Assembly (NCBI RefSeq): GCF_900104705.1
Contig: NZ_LT629734.1
Coordinates: 1,798,001 to 1,862,000, forward strand
Reading direction: 5' to 3'
DNA length: 64,000 bases
Origin: Agrococcus carbonis
Lineage (GTDB): Bacteria; Actinomycetota; Actinomycetes; Actinomycetales; Microbacteriaceae
Part shown: positions 8,469 to 16,909 of the stretch, piece after piece
How the letters are laid out: each line of letters starts with the position of its first letter
Numbering within the stretch: position 1 is the stretch's first letter
Made by a program: the position numbers and the translations under genes
Notes under the pieces: model-generated
Database searches by the model: none
The model's input: only the letters and a program-made list of their open reading frames with translations
Told to the model about the DNA's origin: nothing

Positions 8469-10190
8469 TCAGTACGCCTGCGAGCGCTGCTCGGTGATCA
8501 CGTGCAGCAGCACGAACGCCTCGCGCTCCCGCCACGCGGCGAGCGCGGCGTCGACGGCCGACGGCACCTCCGCATCCGTCTCGACCCGGATGCCGTGGCC
8601 GCCGTAGGCGCGCGCGAGCATCGCGAAGTCGGGGTTCTCGAGCTGCGTGCCCGAGATGCGGCCGGGGTGGTGGCGCTCCTGGTGCGTGCGGATCGTGCCG
8701 TACTCCTGGTTGTCGACGAGGATGACGAGCGGGGTCGCGCCGAGCTGCTTCGCGGTCGCGAGCTCCTGGCCGTTCATGAGGAACTCGCCGTCGCCCGCGA
8801 TCGAGACGACCTGGCGCTCGGGGAAGCGCAGCGACGCCGTGACCGCCGAGGGGATCGAGTAGCCCATCGACCCGTTGCCGCACGAGAGCATCGAGGGGAA
8901 GGTGCGGGTGGGGAACCAGCGGTGCGCCCAGTTGGTGTGCTCGCCGGCGCCGAACGTGACGATCGCGTCGTGCTGCAGACGCGGCACGAGGTGGGCCATC
9001 ACGGTGTCCATCGACGCGCGGCCGTCGCCCGGCGTGCGCTCGGGCAGCGCGCTGAAGGCGGTCTGCTGCTGCCGCAGGCGCTCGGTCCACTCGGCGCGGC
9101 GCTCGTCGGGGGCGAGGTCGATCTGCTCGAGGTCGCGCACGAACGCGCGCGGCCGGGCGAGGATGTGGTGGCTCACCGCGCCCGAGCGGCCGCGCAGCGT
9201 CGGGTCGATCGAGACGAGGAAGTTGCGGCGGCTCCAGTCCTGCCGCACGAGGAAGCCGTCGGTGATGACGTCGCCGGGCAGCGTGCCGATGAAGACGAGG
9301 AGGTCGCACTCCTCGAGCACGTCGAGCGTCGGCTTCGGCCGGCCGTAGCCGATCGGGCCCGCGTAGGAGGGCGAGTCGAAGGGCACGATGCCCTCGGTGC
9401 GCCACTCGGCGACCGCCGGCAGCCGGTGCTGCTCGAGCCACGCGGTGAGCCGCCACGACGCCGTCTCGTCCCAGTCGTTGCCGCCCGTGACGAACAGCGG
9501 CTTCCGCGACTCCGAGAGCGCGCGGCGCAGCGCCTCGATGTCGCCCGCGGTCATGCCGCCGTCGGCGACCGGCAGCACGGGCTGGGGGCGCTTCGCGATC
9601 TGCTGGCGGATGACGTCCTCGGGCAGCCCCACCACGACCGGGCCCGGGCGGCCGGCGCGCGCCGTGAAGAGCGCCTCGGCGACGACCTCGGGCGCGCGCT
9701 CGGCGACGTCGAGCACCATGACCTGCTTGGCGCCCGCGGCGAACCATCCGTTGACGTCGAACTCCTGGAACGCCTCCTTGTGGCGGTGCGCAACCGGGAT
9801 GAGGCCGATGAAGAGCACCATCGCCGTCGAGTCCTGCCAGGCGGTGTGCACGCCGACGAGCGCGTTCGCCGCGCCCGGTCCGCGCGTCACCATCGCGACG
9901 CCCGGCAGGTGCCCGAGCTTGCCCTCGGCCTCGGCCATGTAGGCGGCGCCGCCCTCGTGGCGGCACACGACCGTCTCGATCGTCGAGTCGTGCAGGCCGT
10001 CGAGCACCTCGAGGTAGCTCTCGCCCGGCACGACGTAGGCGCGCGGGATGCCGTGCTCCTCGAGCACGCGCACGATCGCGTGGCCGGCCGACTCGGTGAC
10101 GGGCGGGGCCCCGAGCGCGGTCGGGGCGTCGGTGTGGGGATGCGGGGCGGGCGCCGGCGAGGACGCGGGCGCGGAGGCGAGCTGGGTCAC
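8469..10190 (-). CDS. Thiamine pyrophosphate enzyme, acetolactate synthase-like
   Basis: A 573-residue three-domain TPP enzyme. Glu79 in VCRHEGGAAYMAEAEG is the catalytic cofactor-activating Glu, and the Mg-TPP motif runs from GDG (466-468) to DNQ (493-495). The central domain around GGNDWDETASW carries the usual nucleotide-binding fold. The GTG at 10190 was chosen because AAGGAA lies 5-6 nt before it. The first 30 residues are Ala/Pro-rich linker. It stands alone, without ilvN or ilvC, so a role in branched-chain amino acid synthesis is unlikely; relatives are annotated as acetolactate synthase, sulfoacetaldehyde acetyltransferase or glyoxylate carboligase. The reaction is therefore left open. 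Confidence 0.8.
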   Translation of the reverse strand: MTQLASAPASSPAPAPHPHTDAPTALGAPPVTESAGHAIVRVLEEHGIPRAYVVPGESYLEVLDGLHDSTIETVVCRHEGGAAYMAEAEGKLGHLPGVAMVTRGPGAANALVGVHTAWQDSTAMVLFIGLIPVAHRHKEAFQEFDVNGWFAAGAKQVMVLDVAERAPEVVAEALFTARAGRPGPVVVGLPEDVIRQQIAKRPQPVLPVADGGMTAGDIEALRRALSESRKPLFVTGGNDWDETASWRLTAWLEQHRLPAVAEWRTEGIVPFDSPSYAGPIGYGRPKPTLDVLEECDLLVFIGTLPGDVITDGFLVRQDWSRRNFLVSIDPTLRGRSGAVSHHILARPRAFVRDLEQIDLAPDERRAEWTERLRQQQTAFSALPERTPGDGRASMDTVMAHLVPRLQHDAIVTFGAGEHTNWAHRWFPTRTFPSMLSCGNGSMGYSIPSAVTASLRFPERQVVSIAGDGEFLMNGQELATAKQLGATPLVILVDNQEYGTIRTHQERHHPGRISGTQLENPDFAMLARAYGGHGIRVETDAEVPSAVDAALAAWREREAFVLLHVITEQRSQAY

Positions 10191-10302
10191 GAGAGTTCCT
10201 TCGGCGACGAGGAGGAGGCCGCGCGCACCGCGTGCGCTGCGGGTCGGGCGCCCAGGGATGTCGAGCGCGCTCGGGAGGAACGGTGGTGCCGTGCTGCTCT
10301 TG

Positions 10303-10308
10303 AGGCTA
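10303..10308 (-). promoter_or_regulatory. Candidate -10 element for the TPP enzyme gene
   Basis: TAGCCT on the minus strand lies about 110 nt before the GTG, giving a long 5' leader that ends in a good ribosome site. Confidence 0.4.
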
Positions 10309-10362
10309 GGGAGTCGCGACGCGTCCCGGAGCGCGATGCGGGAGCGAAAGTTCGCCGCTTCT

Positions 10363-10376
10363 TTGCGTCTGCGCAA
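10363..10376. promoter_or_regulatory. Palindrome TTGCG-N4-CGCAA in a divergent intergenic region
   Basis: A perfect 5-4-5 inverted repeat between the TPP enzyme and UvrA-like genes. TTGC...GCAA palindromes are bound by Lrp/AsnC-type regulators in other bacteria; that link is inference. Confidence 0.35.
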
Positions 10377-10445
10377 CAGCGCGAGCCATCTGCTCGACCA
10401 AAGCGGCGCATCCGTCGCTGGATCTTCGCTGTGGGCGGGTGCGAG

Positions 10446-10451
10446 TACGGT
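10446..10451 (+). promoter_or_regulatory. -10 hexamer of a leaderless promoter (UvrA-like gene)
   Basis: TACGGT lies exactly 6 nt before the GTG at 10458, with no ribosome site between. Confidence 0.6.
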
Positions 10452-10457
10452 CGAGCC

Positions 10458-12716
10458 GTGACTGAGCACATCCGCGTGCGCGGAGCGCGCGAGAACAATC
10501 TGCAGGGCGTCGACGTCGACATCCCCAAGCGGCAGCTGACCGTCTTCACCGGGGTCTCGGGCTCGGGCAAGTCGAGCCTCGTCTTCGGCACCGTCGCGGC
10601 GGAGTCGCGCCGGCTGATCGACGAGACCTACGACGCGTTCGTGCAGGGCTTCATGCCGCCTGCGCCGCAGCCCGACGCCGACAGCCTCGACGGGCTGACC
10701 GCGGCCATCCTCGTGGGGCAGGACCAGATGGGCGCGAACTCGCGCTCGACGGTCGGCACGGCGACGGATGCGTACACGATGCTGCGAATCCTGTGGTCGC
10801 GGGCGGGCACGCCCCGGCTCGAGTCGTCGGTCATGTTCTCGTTCAACGACCCGCGCGGCATGTGCATGGCGTGCGAGGGGCTCGGCCGCATCTCGACGAT
10901 CGACGTCGACGTCATCGTCGACCGCTCGAAGTCGCTCAACGAGGGCGCGATCGACTTCCCGAACTACACGGTGAACACCTGGTACTGGAAGATCTACGCC
11001 GAGTCGGGCATGCTCGACCCCGACAAGAAGGTCGCCGACTACACGGCCGACGAGCTGCACACGTTCCTCTACGGCGAGGAGCGGCGCGTGAACTTCGCGG
11101 GCTTCAACATGACCTACGAGGGGCTCATCCCCAAGCTGCGGAAGTCGGTCTTCGTCAAGGACGTCGACGCGATGAAGCCGGGCCTGCGCGCCGTCGTCGA
11201 GCGTGCGGCGACCTTCGAGGCGTGCCCCGAGTGCGGCGGGTCCAGGCTCAACGAGGCGGCGCGCGAGGTGAGGGTGCAGGGTCGCACGATCGCCGAGGCG
11301 ACCGCGATGCAGCTCACCGACCTCGCGCCGTTCATCGCGTCGATCCCGCCCGACGCGGGCGGCGCCGCGACCGCGCCGCTGCGCGCGAAGCTCGTCGACC
11401 TGCTCGAGACCTTCGACGCGATCGGGCTCGGCTACCTCTCGCTCGACCGCCCGGCAGGCAGCCTCTCGGGCGGCGAGGCGCAGCGCACCAAGATGGTGCG
11501 CCACATGGGCTCGGCGCTCACCGACGTCACCTACGTCTTCGACGAGCCGACCGCCGGCCTCCACGCGCACGACGTCGAGCGCATGAACGGGCTGCTGCAG
11601 CGGCTGCGCGACAAGGGCAACACCGTGCTCGTCGTCGAGCACAAGCCCGAGGTCATGGCGATCGCCGACCGCATCGTCGACATGGGGCCGGGTGCCGGCA
11701 CGCACGGAGGCCGGGTCGTCTTCGAGGGCACCTTCGCGGACCTCCGCGCCTCCGGCACCCGCACGGGCGACCACCTCGAGCACCGGCAGCGCATCAAGGA
11801 GGCCGTCCGCGAGCCCGTCGGCCGCCTCGAGATCCGCGACGCGCGCGAGCACAACCTCACGGGCGTCGACGTGGACGTGCCCACGGGCGTGCTCGTCGCC
11901 GTCACGGGGGTCGCGGGCTCCGGCAAGTCGTCGCTCATCCACGGCTCGCTGCCGCGCGACGGCGTCACCTTCGTCGACCAGCGCGAGATCAAGGGGTCGC
12001 GGCGGTCGAACCCGGTCACCTACACGGGCATCCTCGAGCCCATCCGGAAGGCCTTCGCATCCGCCAACGGGGTGAAGCCCGCGCTCTTCTCGGCGAACTC
12101 GGCGGGCGCGTGCCCGGAGTGCAAGGGGCTGGGCGTCATCTCCTCCGACCTCGCCTTCATGGCGGGGGTCACGACGCCGTGCGAGCTGTGCGGCGGACGG
12201 CGGTTCACGGCCGAGGTGCTCGAGTACGAGCTGCGCGGTGCGTCGATCGGCGACGTGCTCGACATGTCGGCCGAGGAGGCCGCCGCGTTCTTCACCGAGA
12301 AGCAGGTCGCGCCGATGCTCGCGCGCCTCGTCGACGTGGGGCTCGGCTACATCACGCTCGGGCAGACGCTCACGACGCTCTCGGGCGGCGAGCGGCAGCG
12401 GCTGAAGCTCGCGATCGAGATGGGCACGACGGCGTCGGTCATCGTGCTCGACGAGCCGACGACGGGCCTGCACATGGCCGACGTCGACAACCTCATAGGC
12501 CTCCTCGACCGCATCGTCGACGACGGCCGCACCGTGATCGTGATCGAGCACAACCTCGACGTCGTCGCGCGCGCCGACTGGCTCATCGATCTCGGCCCCG
12601 GCGCCGGCGCGCAGGGCGGGCGCGTGGTGTTCGAGGGCACGCCCGCGGCGCTCGCGGCATCGCCCGGGGAGTCGCTCACGGGGCGCCACCTCGCGAAGCG
12701 GCTCGAGCGGGCCTGA
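10458..12716 (+). CDS. Short UvrA-like excinuclease/ABC ATPase
   Basis: A 752-residue double-ATPase of the UvrA family. The first Walker A is GVSGSGKSS (32-40), the second GVAGSGKSS near residue 480; signatures LSGGEAQRTK and LSGGERQRLKLA and two DEPT Walker B boxes are intact. Cys pairs of the zinc modules remain (CMACEGLG, CPECGG, CPECKGLG, CELCGG). At about 750 rather than 950 residues, it belongs to the shorter UvrA class that includes the drug-resistance protein DrrC, so it may protect DNA from intercalators rather than perform general repair. It starts at a GTG with a leaderless promoter. A tandem 23-bp duplication overlaps its last codons. Confidence 0.85.
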   Translation: MTEHIRVRGARENNLQGVDVDIPKRQLTVFTGVSGSGKSSLVFGTVAAESRRLIDETYDAFVQGFMPPAPQPDADSLDGLTAAILVGQDQMGANSRSTVGTATDAYTMLRILWSRAGTPRLESSVMFSFNDPRGMCMACEGLGRISTIDVDVIVDRSKSLNEGAIDFPNYTVNTWYWKIYAESGMLDPDKKVADYTADELHTFLYGEERRVNFAGFNMTYEGLIPKLRKSVFVKDVDAMKPGLRAVVERAATFEACPECGGSRLNEAAREVRVQGRTIAEATAMQLTDLAPFIASIPPDAGGAATAPLRAKLVDLLETFDAIGLGYLSLDRPAGSLSGGEAQRTKMVRHMGSALTDVTYVFDEPTAGLHAHDVERMNGLLQRLRDKGNTVLVVEHKPEVMAIADRIVDMGPGAGTHGGRVVFEGTFADLRASGTRTGDHLEHRQRIKEAVREPVGRLEIRDAREHNLTGVDVDVPTGVLVAVTGVAGSGKSSLIHGSLPRDGVTFVDQREIKGSRRSNPVTYTGILEPIRKAFASANGVKPALFSANSAGACPECKGLGVISSDLAFMAGVTTPCELCGGRRFTAEVLEYELRGASIGDVLDMSAEEAAAFFTEKQVAPMLARLVDVGLGYITLGQTLTTLSGGERQRLKLAIEMGTTASVIVLDEPTTGLHMADVDNLIGLLDRIVDDGRTVIVIEHNLDVVARADWLIDLGPGAGAQGGRVVFEGTPAALAASPGESLTGRHLAKRLERA

Positions 12717-12746
12717 CGCTCCGGCTCGAGCGGGCCTGACGCTCCG
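12701..12746. repeat. Perfect 23-bp tandem duplication across a stop codon
   Basis: The unit beginning GCTCGAGCGGGCCTGACGC occurs at 12701-12723 and again at 12724-12746. The first copy contains the last four codons and TGA of the UvrA-like gene, so the protein is unaffected. Confidence 0.9.
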
Positions 12747-12802
12747 GCGCGCGCAGGTCGGGCGCTCGCAGCTCGCGCGCCGGCCGTCCGCGCGCCGGCA
12801 GC

Positions 12803-13705
12803 TCACGCGCCGGTCGGCGCCGCGGCGCTGAGCTCGCGCACCGCCGCCGCGACGGCGTCGGGGCGCTCGAGGGCGACGAAGTGCGCCGCCCGCTCCACGG
12901 GCCGCACCTCGAGATCGCCTGCCGTGCCGCGCCACGGGCCCATCCCGTCGATCCGCAGCACCGGGTCGTCGAGCCCGACGAGGATGCGCGTGGGCACCGC
13001 CAGGTGCCGGCCGTCGAACGGGCCCCTCGGCAGCGCGGCCATCCCCGGCAGGATGAGCTGCCGATAGGCGGTCGACAGGCCGCGCGCGACGTCCGGCTGC
13101 CGCATCCGCTCGAGGAAGGACGCGAGCGCGACCCCCGTCACCTCGTGCCCGCCGTAGCGCAGCAGGTGCCGCATGAGCCGCTGCCGCCCGGAGCGGAGCA
13201 CGAGCGGGCCGAGCCCCGGCGCCGCGATCACCGGTTGGAACCACAGCCGCCACGCCTGCCGCAGCATCGCCGCCGTGGGCCGCATCCACGGGTGCGGCGA
13301 CTGCAGCGCGACGAGCGAGGCGATCCGATCGGCGTGGTCGAACGCCAGGCGCCAGCCGGCGAACATGCTGAAGTCCTGCGCCACGAGATGGACGCGGTCG
13401 ATGCCGAGCGCGTCGAGCAGTCCGAGCGCGTCGGCGACGAGGGACGCCTCGGTGATGCGGTCGGCGGGGCCGGTCGTCCAGCCGAGGCCCCGGGCATCGG
13501 GTGCGATCGCCCGATGGTCGCCGGCGAGCTCGCGCATGACGCCCGCCTGCTCGAGCCAGTGGACGGGGGAGCCGTGCAGCAGCAGCACGGGCGTCGCACT
13601 CGCCGGCCCGGCCTCCGCGACGTGCACCTCGAGGTCGCCGACCCGGATGCGGCGGTGGGCGATGCCGTCGATGTGCGGCATCGAGGGAATCGAGATCGTG
13701 CTCAT
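12803..13705 (-). CDS. Alpha/beta hydrolase, epoxide hydrolase/dehalogenase-like
   Basis: A 300-residue alpha/beta hydrolase. The oxyanion loop is HGSP (44-47), the nucleophile elbow is AQDFS with Asp111 as nucleophile, DD in VGLDDPVLR supplies the acid, and His275 in AAHFVALERPDAV completes the triad. An Asp rather than Ser nucleophile places it with epoxide hydrolases and haloalkane dehalogenases, not esterases. The ATG at 13705 is preceded by TAGCAT at 6 nt, so the mRNA is probably leaderless. It diverges from a TetR gene, and the operator-like palindrome between them suggests that TetR controls this hydrolase. The substrate is unknown. Confidence 0.8.
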   Translation of the reverse strand: MSTISIPSMPHIDGIAHRRIRVGDLEVHVAEAGPASATPVLLLHGSPVHWLEQAGVMRELAGDHRAIAPDARGLGWTTGPADRITEASLVADALGLLDALGIDRVHLVAQDFSMFAGWRLAFDHADRIASLVALQSPHPWMRPTAAMLRQAWRLWFQPVIAAPGLGPLVLRSGRQRLMRHLLRYGGHEVTGVALASFLERMRQPDVARGLSTAYRQLILPGMAALPRGPFDGRHLAVPTRILVGLDDPVLRIDGMGPWRGTAGDLEVRPVERAAHFVALERPDAVAAAVRELSAAAPTGA

Positions 13706-13711
13706 GCGCGC

Positions 13712-13717
13712 ATGCTA
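13712..13717 (-). promoter_or_regulatory. -10 hexamer for the hydrolase gene
   Basis: TAGCAT on the minus strand is 6 nt before the ATG at 13705 and directly abuts the palindromic operator. Confidence 0.55.
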
Positions 13718-13753
13718 CTACGATCGTAGTGATCCGGGAACTACGATCGTCGT
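13717..13753. promoter_or_regulatory. Two-site TetR operator between divergent genes
   Basis: A perfect 14-bp palindrome ACTACGATCGTAGT (13717-13730) is followed 23 bp downstream, start to start, by ACTACGATCGTCGT (13740-13753), which differs by one base. They overlap the promoters of both the hydrolase and the TetR gene (candidate TetR -10 TACGAT at 13753-13758), as expected for autorepression plus control of the neighbour. Confidence 0.75.
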
Positions 13754-13805
13754 ACGATGAGGGCGACAGGCCATCGCCCGGGGTGATGGCCGGGAGGGAG
13801 CACCC

Positions 13806-14375
13806 GTGAGCGTCGTCGATCCGGGCAGCACCCGAGGGCGCATCGTCGCCGCGGGCATCGAGCTGCTCGGCACCGAGGGCGCGCGGGCGCTGACGCACCG
13901 GCGGGTCGACGAGCGGGCGGGCCTGCCGCAGGGCTCGACCTCCAACCACTTCCGGTCGCGAGCGGCGCTGCTCGGCGGGGTCATCGACGGGCTCGTCGCG
14001 GGCGAGCTGCGCGAGGCCGAGGCCGTGCATCCCGCGACGGCCGAAGAGCTCGTCGAGCAGCTCGCGGCGCTCGTCGAGCTGCTGACCGGGCCGATGCGGG
14101 TGACGACGGCGGCCCGCCACGTGCTCTTCCTCGAGGCGGCGCACGACCCGGCGCTCCGCGACCGGCTGAGCCGCGACCGCCGCGCCTACGTCGCTTCGGT
14201 CGTCGCCGTGCTCGAGCAGCTCGATGCCGCCGATCCGCCCGCCGCGGCCGAGGCCCTCATGGCGCTGTGCGAGGGCATCATCCTGCACCGCGTCGCGCGG
14301 CACGACGAGACGGATCCGCGCCCCGCGATCGCGGTGGCCGTGCGGGGCGCGCTCTCGGCGCCGGGCGACGGTTGA
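13806..14375 (+). CDS. TetR-family transcriptional regulator
   Basis: A 189-residue repressor. Residues 9-58 form the TetR DNA-binding domain (RIVAAGIELLGTEGARALTHRRVDERAG, then GSTSNHF in the recognition helix); the remainder is a helical ligand domain. The GTG start at 13806 follows GGGAGGGAG at good spacing. It is divergent from the Asp-nucleophile hydrolase, with a paired palindrome in the shared promoter. It probably senses the hydrolase substrate or a related hydrophobic compound. Confidence 0.85.
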   Translation: MSVVDPGSTRGRIVAAGIELLGTEGARALTHRRVDERAGLPQGSTSNHFRSRAALLGGVIDGLVAGELREAEAVHPATAEELVEQLAALVELLTGPMRVTTAARHVLFLEAAHDPALRDRLSRDRRAYVASVVAVLEQLDAADPPAAAEALMALCEGIILHRVARHDETDPRPAIAVAVRGALSAPGDG

Positions 14376-14431
14376 CGGCTGCCGCGGCAGAGCCCGGCGG
14401 GCCGGCGCGGTCCCCGGCGGCGCCGGTGGTC

Positions 14432-14437
14432 TATCGT
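14432..14437 (+). promoter_or_regulatory. Candidate -10 element for the PLP decarboxylase gene
   Basis: TATCGT precedes the GTG at 14476 by about 38 nt; the transcript would carry a leader of about 30 nt with GAGGAGG. Confidence 0.45.
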
Positions 14438-14475
14438 TGGCGCACCTCTGTCCCCGAGCGCGAGGAGGCGGTCCC

Positions 14476-15717
14476 GTGAGCCCCGAGCTGCCCGCCACGC
14501 CGTCGTTCGTCGTCGATCAGCCGACGCTCGGGCGATTCTGCGACCGCTTCGAGGCGGCGCTCGCGACGCACTGGCCGAACTCGATCGTCGCGTACTCGTT
14601 CAAGACGAACTCGCTGCCGTGGCTCGTCGGCTACATGCGCGAGCGAGGCGCGTGGGCGGAGGTCGTGTCGGACACGGAGTACGAACTCGCGCTCGCGCTC
14701 GGGTACACACCCGATCGGATCGTCTTCAACGGGCCGGTGAAGGGGCGGGAGCGCCTCCGCGCGGCGCTCGTCGAGGGCTCTGTCGTCAACCTCGACTCCC
14801 ATCGCGAGGTGCGGTGGGCGTCGGAGCTCGCCAGGGAGCGCCCCGATCGGGAGCTCGCGGTCGGGCTCCGCGTCAACTGGGATCTGGAGGCGCGATGCCC
14901 GGGCGAGAGCGCCACACCCGACGAGGGGGGACGCTTCGGCTTCAGCGTCGACCGCGGTGAGCTCGACGACGCGCTCGCGGCCCTGCGCGACGCCGGTGTG
15001 CGAGTGGCGGGACTCCACCTCCACGTCAGCTCCCCGACGCGGAGCGTCGCCGTGTTCGAGGCGGCGGCGACGGTCGCGAGCGAGCTCGTCTCGATGAGGG
15101 GCCTCGACCTCGACTTCGTCGACATCGGCGGCGGCTTCCTGGGGAGCGAGGACGACGGCGCCCCCACGTTCGACCGCTACATGGAGGTCATCCGCGAGGC
15201 GCTCGGCGATGCCGTCGACGCGGAGCGCACCCGGCTGATCGTCGAGCCCGGCGCGTGCCTCATCGCGGTGCCGGTCGAGTTCCACAGCAGCGTGATCGAC
15301 GTGAAGCCGGTGGGTGCCAGCACGATCGTCGTCACCGACGGCAGCCGCTCGAACATCGACCCGCGGTACAGCCGTGCGCTGCCGTACGAGTACACGCTCT
15401 CGACCGCCTCTGCGGACACCGCCGAGCACCAGATCATCAGCGGCTTCACGTGCATGGAGCACGACCGCATCATGCGCCTCAGCCACGCGCCGGCGCTCGC
15501 GGAGGGGGACCGCGTCGTCTACGGGAAGGTCGGGGCGTACACGATGTGCTTCCAGCCGCTCTTCATCCAGTACCTCCCGGCGGTGTACGTGCGGGACGAG
15601 CGCGGCCGGCTGACCCTCGTCCGCACGCCGTGGGGAGCGGAGGAGTACCTGCAGGGCAGCATCCGGTACGAGGAGGCCGGGGTCGCCGCCGATCCGGCCG
15701 TCATCACACGAGCGTGA
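14476..15717 (+). CDS. Type III PLP-dependent decarboxylase (DAP/ornithine decarboxylase fold)
   Basis: A 413-residue alanine-racemase-fold decarboxylase. Lys43 in YSFKTN is the PLP Lys, VSDTEYELAL and HLHVSS follow the barrel pattern, DIGGGF is the phosphate loop, and FTCMEHDRI with GAYTMCFQPLF near the end matches the active-site regions of lysA relatives. The canonical EPGR is EPGACL here, so the Arg is replaced. The GTG at 14476 has GAGGAGG upstream. It stands alone rather than with argS/hom/thrC, so it is unlikely to be the housekeeping lysA. Its end overlaps the convergent sugar transferase by 14 bp. A secondary-metabolite or glycan role is an inference. Confidence 0.8.
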   Translation: MSPELPATPSFVVDQPTLGRFCDRFEAALATHWPNSIVAYSFKTNSLPWLVGYMRERGAWAEVVSDTEYELALALGYTPDRIVFNGPVKGRERLRAALVEGSVVNLDSHREVRWASELARERPDRELAVGLRVNWDLEARCPGESATPDEGGRFGFSVDRGELDDALAALRDAGVRVAGLHLHVSSPTRSVAVFEAAATVASELVSMRGLDLDFVDIGGGFLGSEDDGAPTFDRYMEVIREALGDAVDAERTRLIVEPGACLIAVPVEFHSSVIDVKPVGASTIVVTDGSRSNIDPRYSRALPYEYTLSTASADTAEHQIISGFTCMEHDRIMRLSHAPALAEGDRVVYGKVGAYTMCFQPLFIQYLPAVYVRDERGRLTLVRTPWGAEEYLQGSIRYEEAGVAADPAVITRA

Positions 15718-16795
15718 GGGCCATCGGGATCGTGGTGCTGTCGCGGGCGCCGGTCTCGCGGAAGCTCAGGTCGGCGAACGTCCGCCTCGACTCGGCGTCC
15801 TGCGCGTCCACCTCCAGCCGCAGCTGCTTGAGGCCGAGGTCGTGGGCGCGGGCGATGAGGAGCTGGAGGGTCGGCCGGATGAGGCCTCGATCGGCCGGCT
15901 CGGCGCACGCGACGATGTAGATCCGGGCCGTCGTCGGCGTGAGCTCGGTGAATCCGCACCACGTCATCGGCCGCCCTGAGCGGTCGACGGCGACCCAATC
16001 CATCCGGCCCGGATCGCCCTGTCGCGATCCCGCCACGACCTCGAGGGTCGCGGCGTCCGCGAGCGCCCACGACGCGCCCGGCGCGCCGCCCGGTGGAGCG
16101 GCGGAGCCGTCCGGCCTCGCCGGCAGCCCGACCGCGGCGAGCTCGATCAGCCGCAGATCGGTCGGCGTCGGGCCGAAGAACTCCCGCACCGTGGCGTGGC
16201 CCTCCTCGGCGACGCCCTCGCGGCGCAGCACCTTGCCGATCGTGCGCACGAGCACCGTGAGGTCGAGCCGGAGGCTCCGGTGCTCGACGTACCAGACGTC
16301 GAGCTCGAGCCGGTCGTCCCACGACAGGGCGTTGCGCCCGCTCACCTGCGCGAGCCCGGTCAGGCCCGGGCGCACCTCGTGGCGCCGCAGCTGCCGCGGC
16401 GAGTAGCGGGTCAAGTACGCGGTCTTGAGCGGCCTCGGGCCGACGATGCTCATGTCGCCCTTCAGCACGTTCCAGAGGTTGGGCAGCTCGTCGACGCTGA
16501 GCGAGCGGATGCGGCTCCCGGCTCGGGTCATGCGCGCCTCGGAGTTGTCGTCGCCGACCGTCGCGTCGGGCTCCCGCATCGTGCGGAACTTCACGATCTC
16601 GAACGGGCGGCCGCCTCGGCCCGGGCGCTGCTGCCGGAAGAGCACCGGCCGACCGAGCGTGGCCGCGACCACCACCGCGGTCGCGGCCATGACCGGCGAG
16701 GCGAGCACCAGCCCCGTGCCCGCCGCGAGCACATCGAGCGAGCGCTTGACGGCGTCGTAGCGCCTGCGCTCGGCGGGGACCGTCGGATCGCCCAT
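15704..16795 (-). CDS. Monotopic phosphoglycosyl transferase fused to a GNAT-like domain
   Basis: A 363-residue two-domain protein. Residues 11-205 are a small PglC/WcaJ-type bacterial sugar transferase, which moves a sugar phosphate from UDP-sugar to undecaprenyl phosphate at the membrane face: re-entrant helix at about 22-47, RPGRGGRPFEIVKFRTM (57-73), catalytic Asp102-Glu103 in VDELPNLWNVLKGDMS, then GPRPL. After a Gly/Pro linker, residues from about 240 to 360 resemble a GNAT acyltransferase (AEPADRGLIRPTLQLLIARA, then TFADLSFRETG). The ATG at 16795 has GGGAGG at 5 nt. The C-terminal domain could N-acylate the sugar before transfer. No other glycan genes are nearby. Confidence 0.8.
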   Translation of the reverse strand: MGDPTVPAERRRYDAVKRSLDVLAAGTGLVLASPVMAATAVVVAATLGRPVLFRQQRPGRGGRPFEIVKFRTMREPDATVGDDNSEARMTRAGSRIRSLSVDELPNLWNVLKGDMSIVGPRPLKTAYLTRYSPRQLRRHEVRPGLTGLAQVSGRNALSWDDRLELDVWYVEHRSLRLDLTVLVRTIGKVLRREGVAEEGHATVREFFGPTPTDLRLIELAAVGLPARPDGSAAPPGGAPGASWALADAATLEVVAGSRQGDPGRMDWVAVDRSGRPMTWCGFTELTPTTARIYIVACAEPADRGLIRPTLQLLIARAHDLGLKQLRLEVDAQDAESRRTFADLSFRETGARDSTTIPMALTLV

Positions 16796-16903
16796 CACGC
16801 CTCCCGGCGGTGCGGCCGGGGGGATGCGCACACGCGCACGCGAGCGCGGCCTGCACGGTCTCGGTGCGCCAGCTCCACGCTCGTCCCTCCATCGGGGACG
16901 CCC

Positions 16904-16909
16904 AATATA
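16904..16909 (-). promoter_or_regulatory. Consensus -10 element for the sugar transferase gene
   Basis: TATATT on the minus strand, the best -10 match in this GC-rich region, lies about 110 nt before the ATG at 16795. The intergenic stretch 16796-17032 shows no other gene. Confidence 0.45.

Noticed and set aside
8469..14498. A very long open frame on the minus strand running through several genes
   Set aside because: It is a by-product of very high GC content. Only its last part, from the GTG at 10190, shows a protein family; the rest is antisense to or out of frame with well-supported genes.
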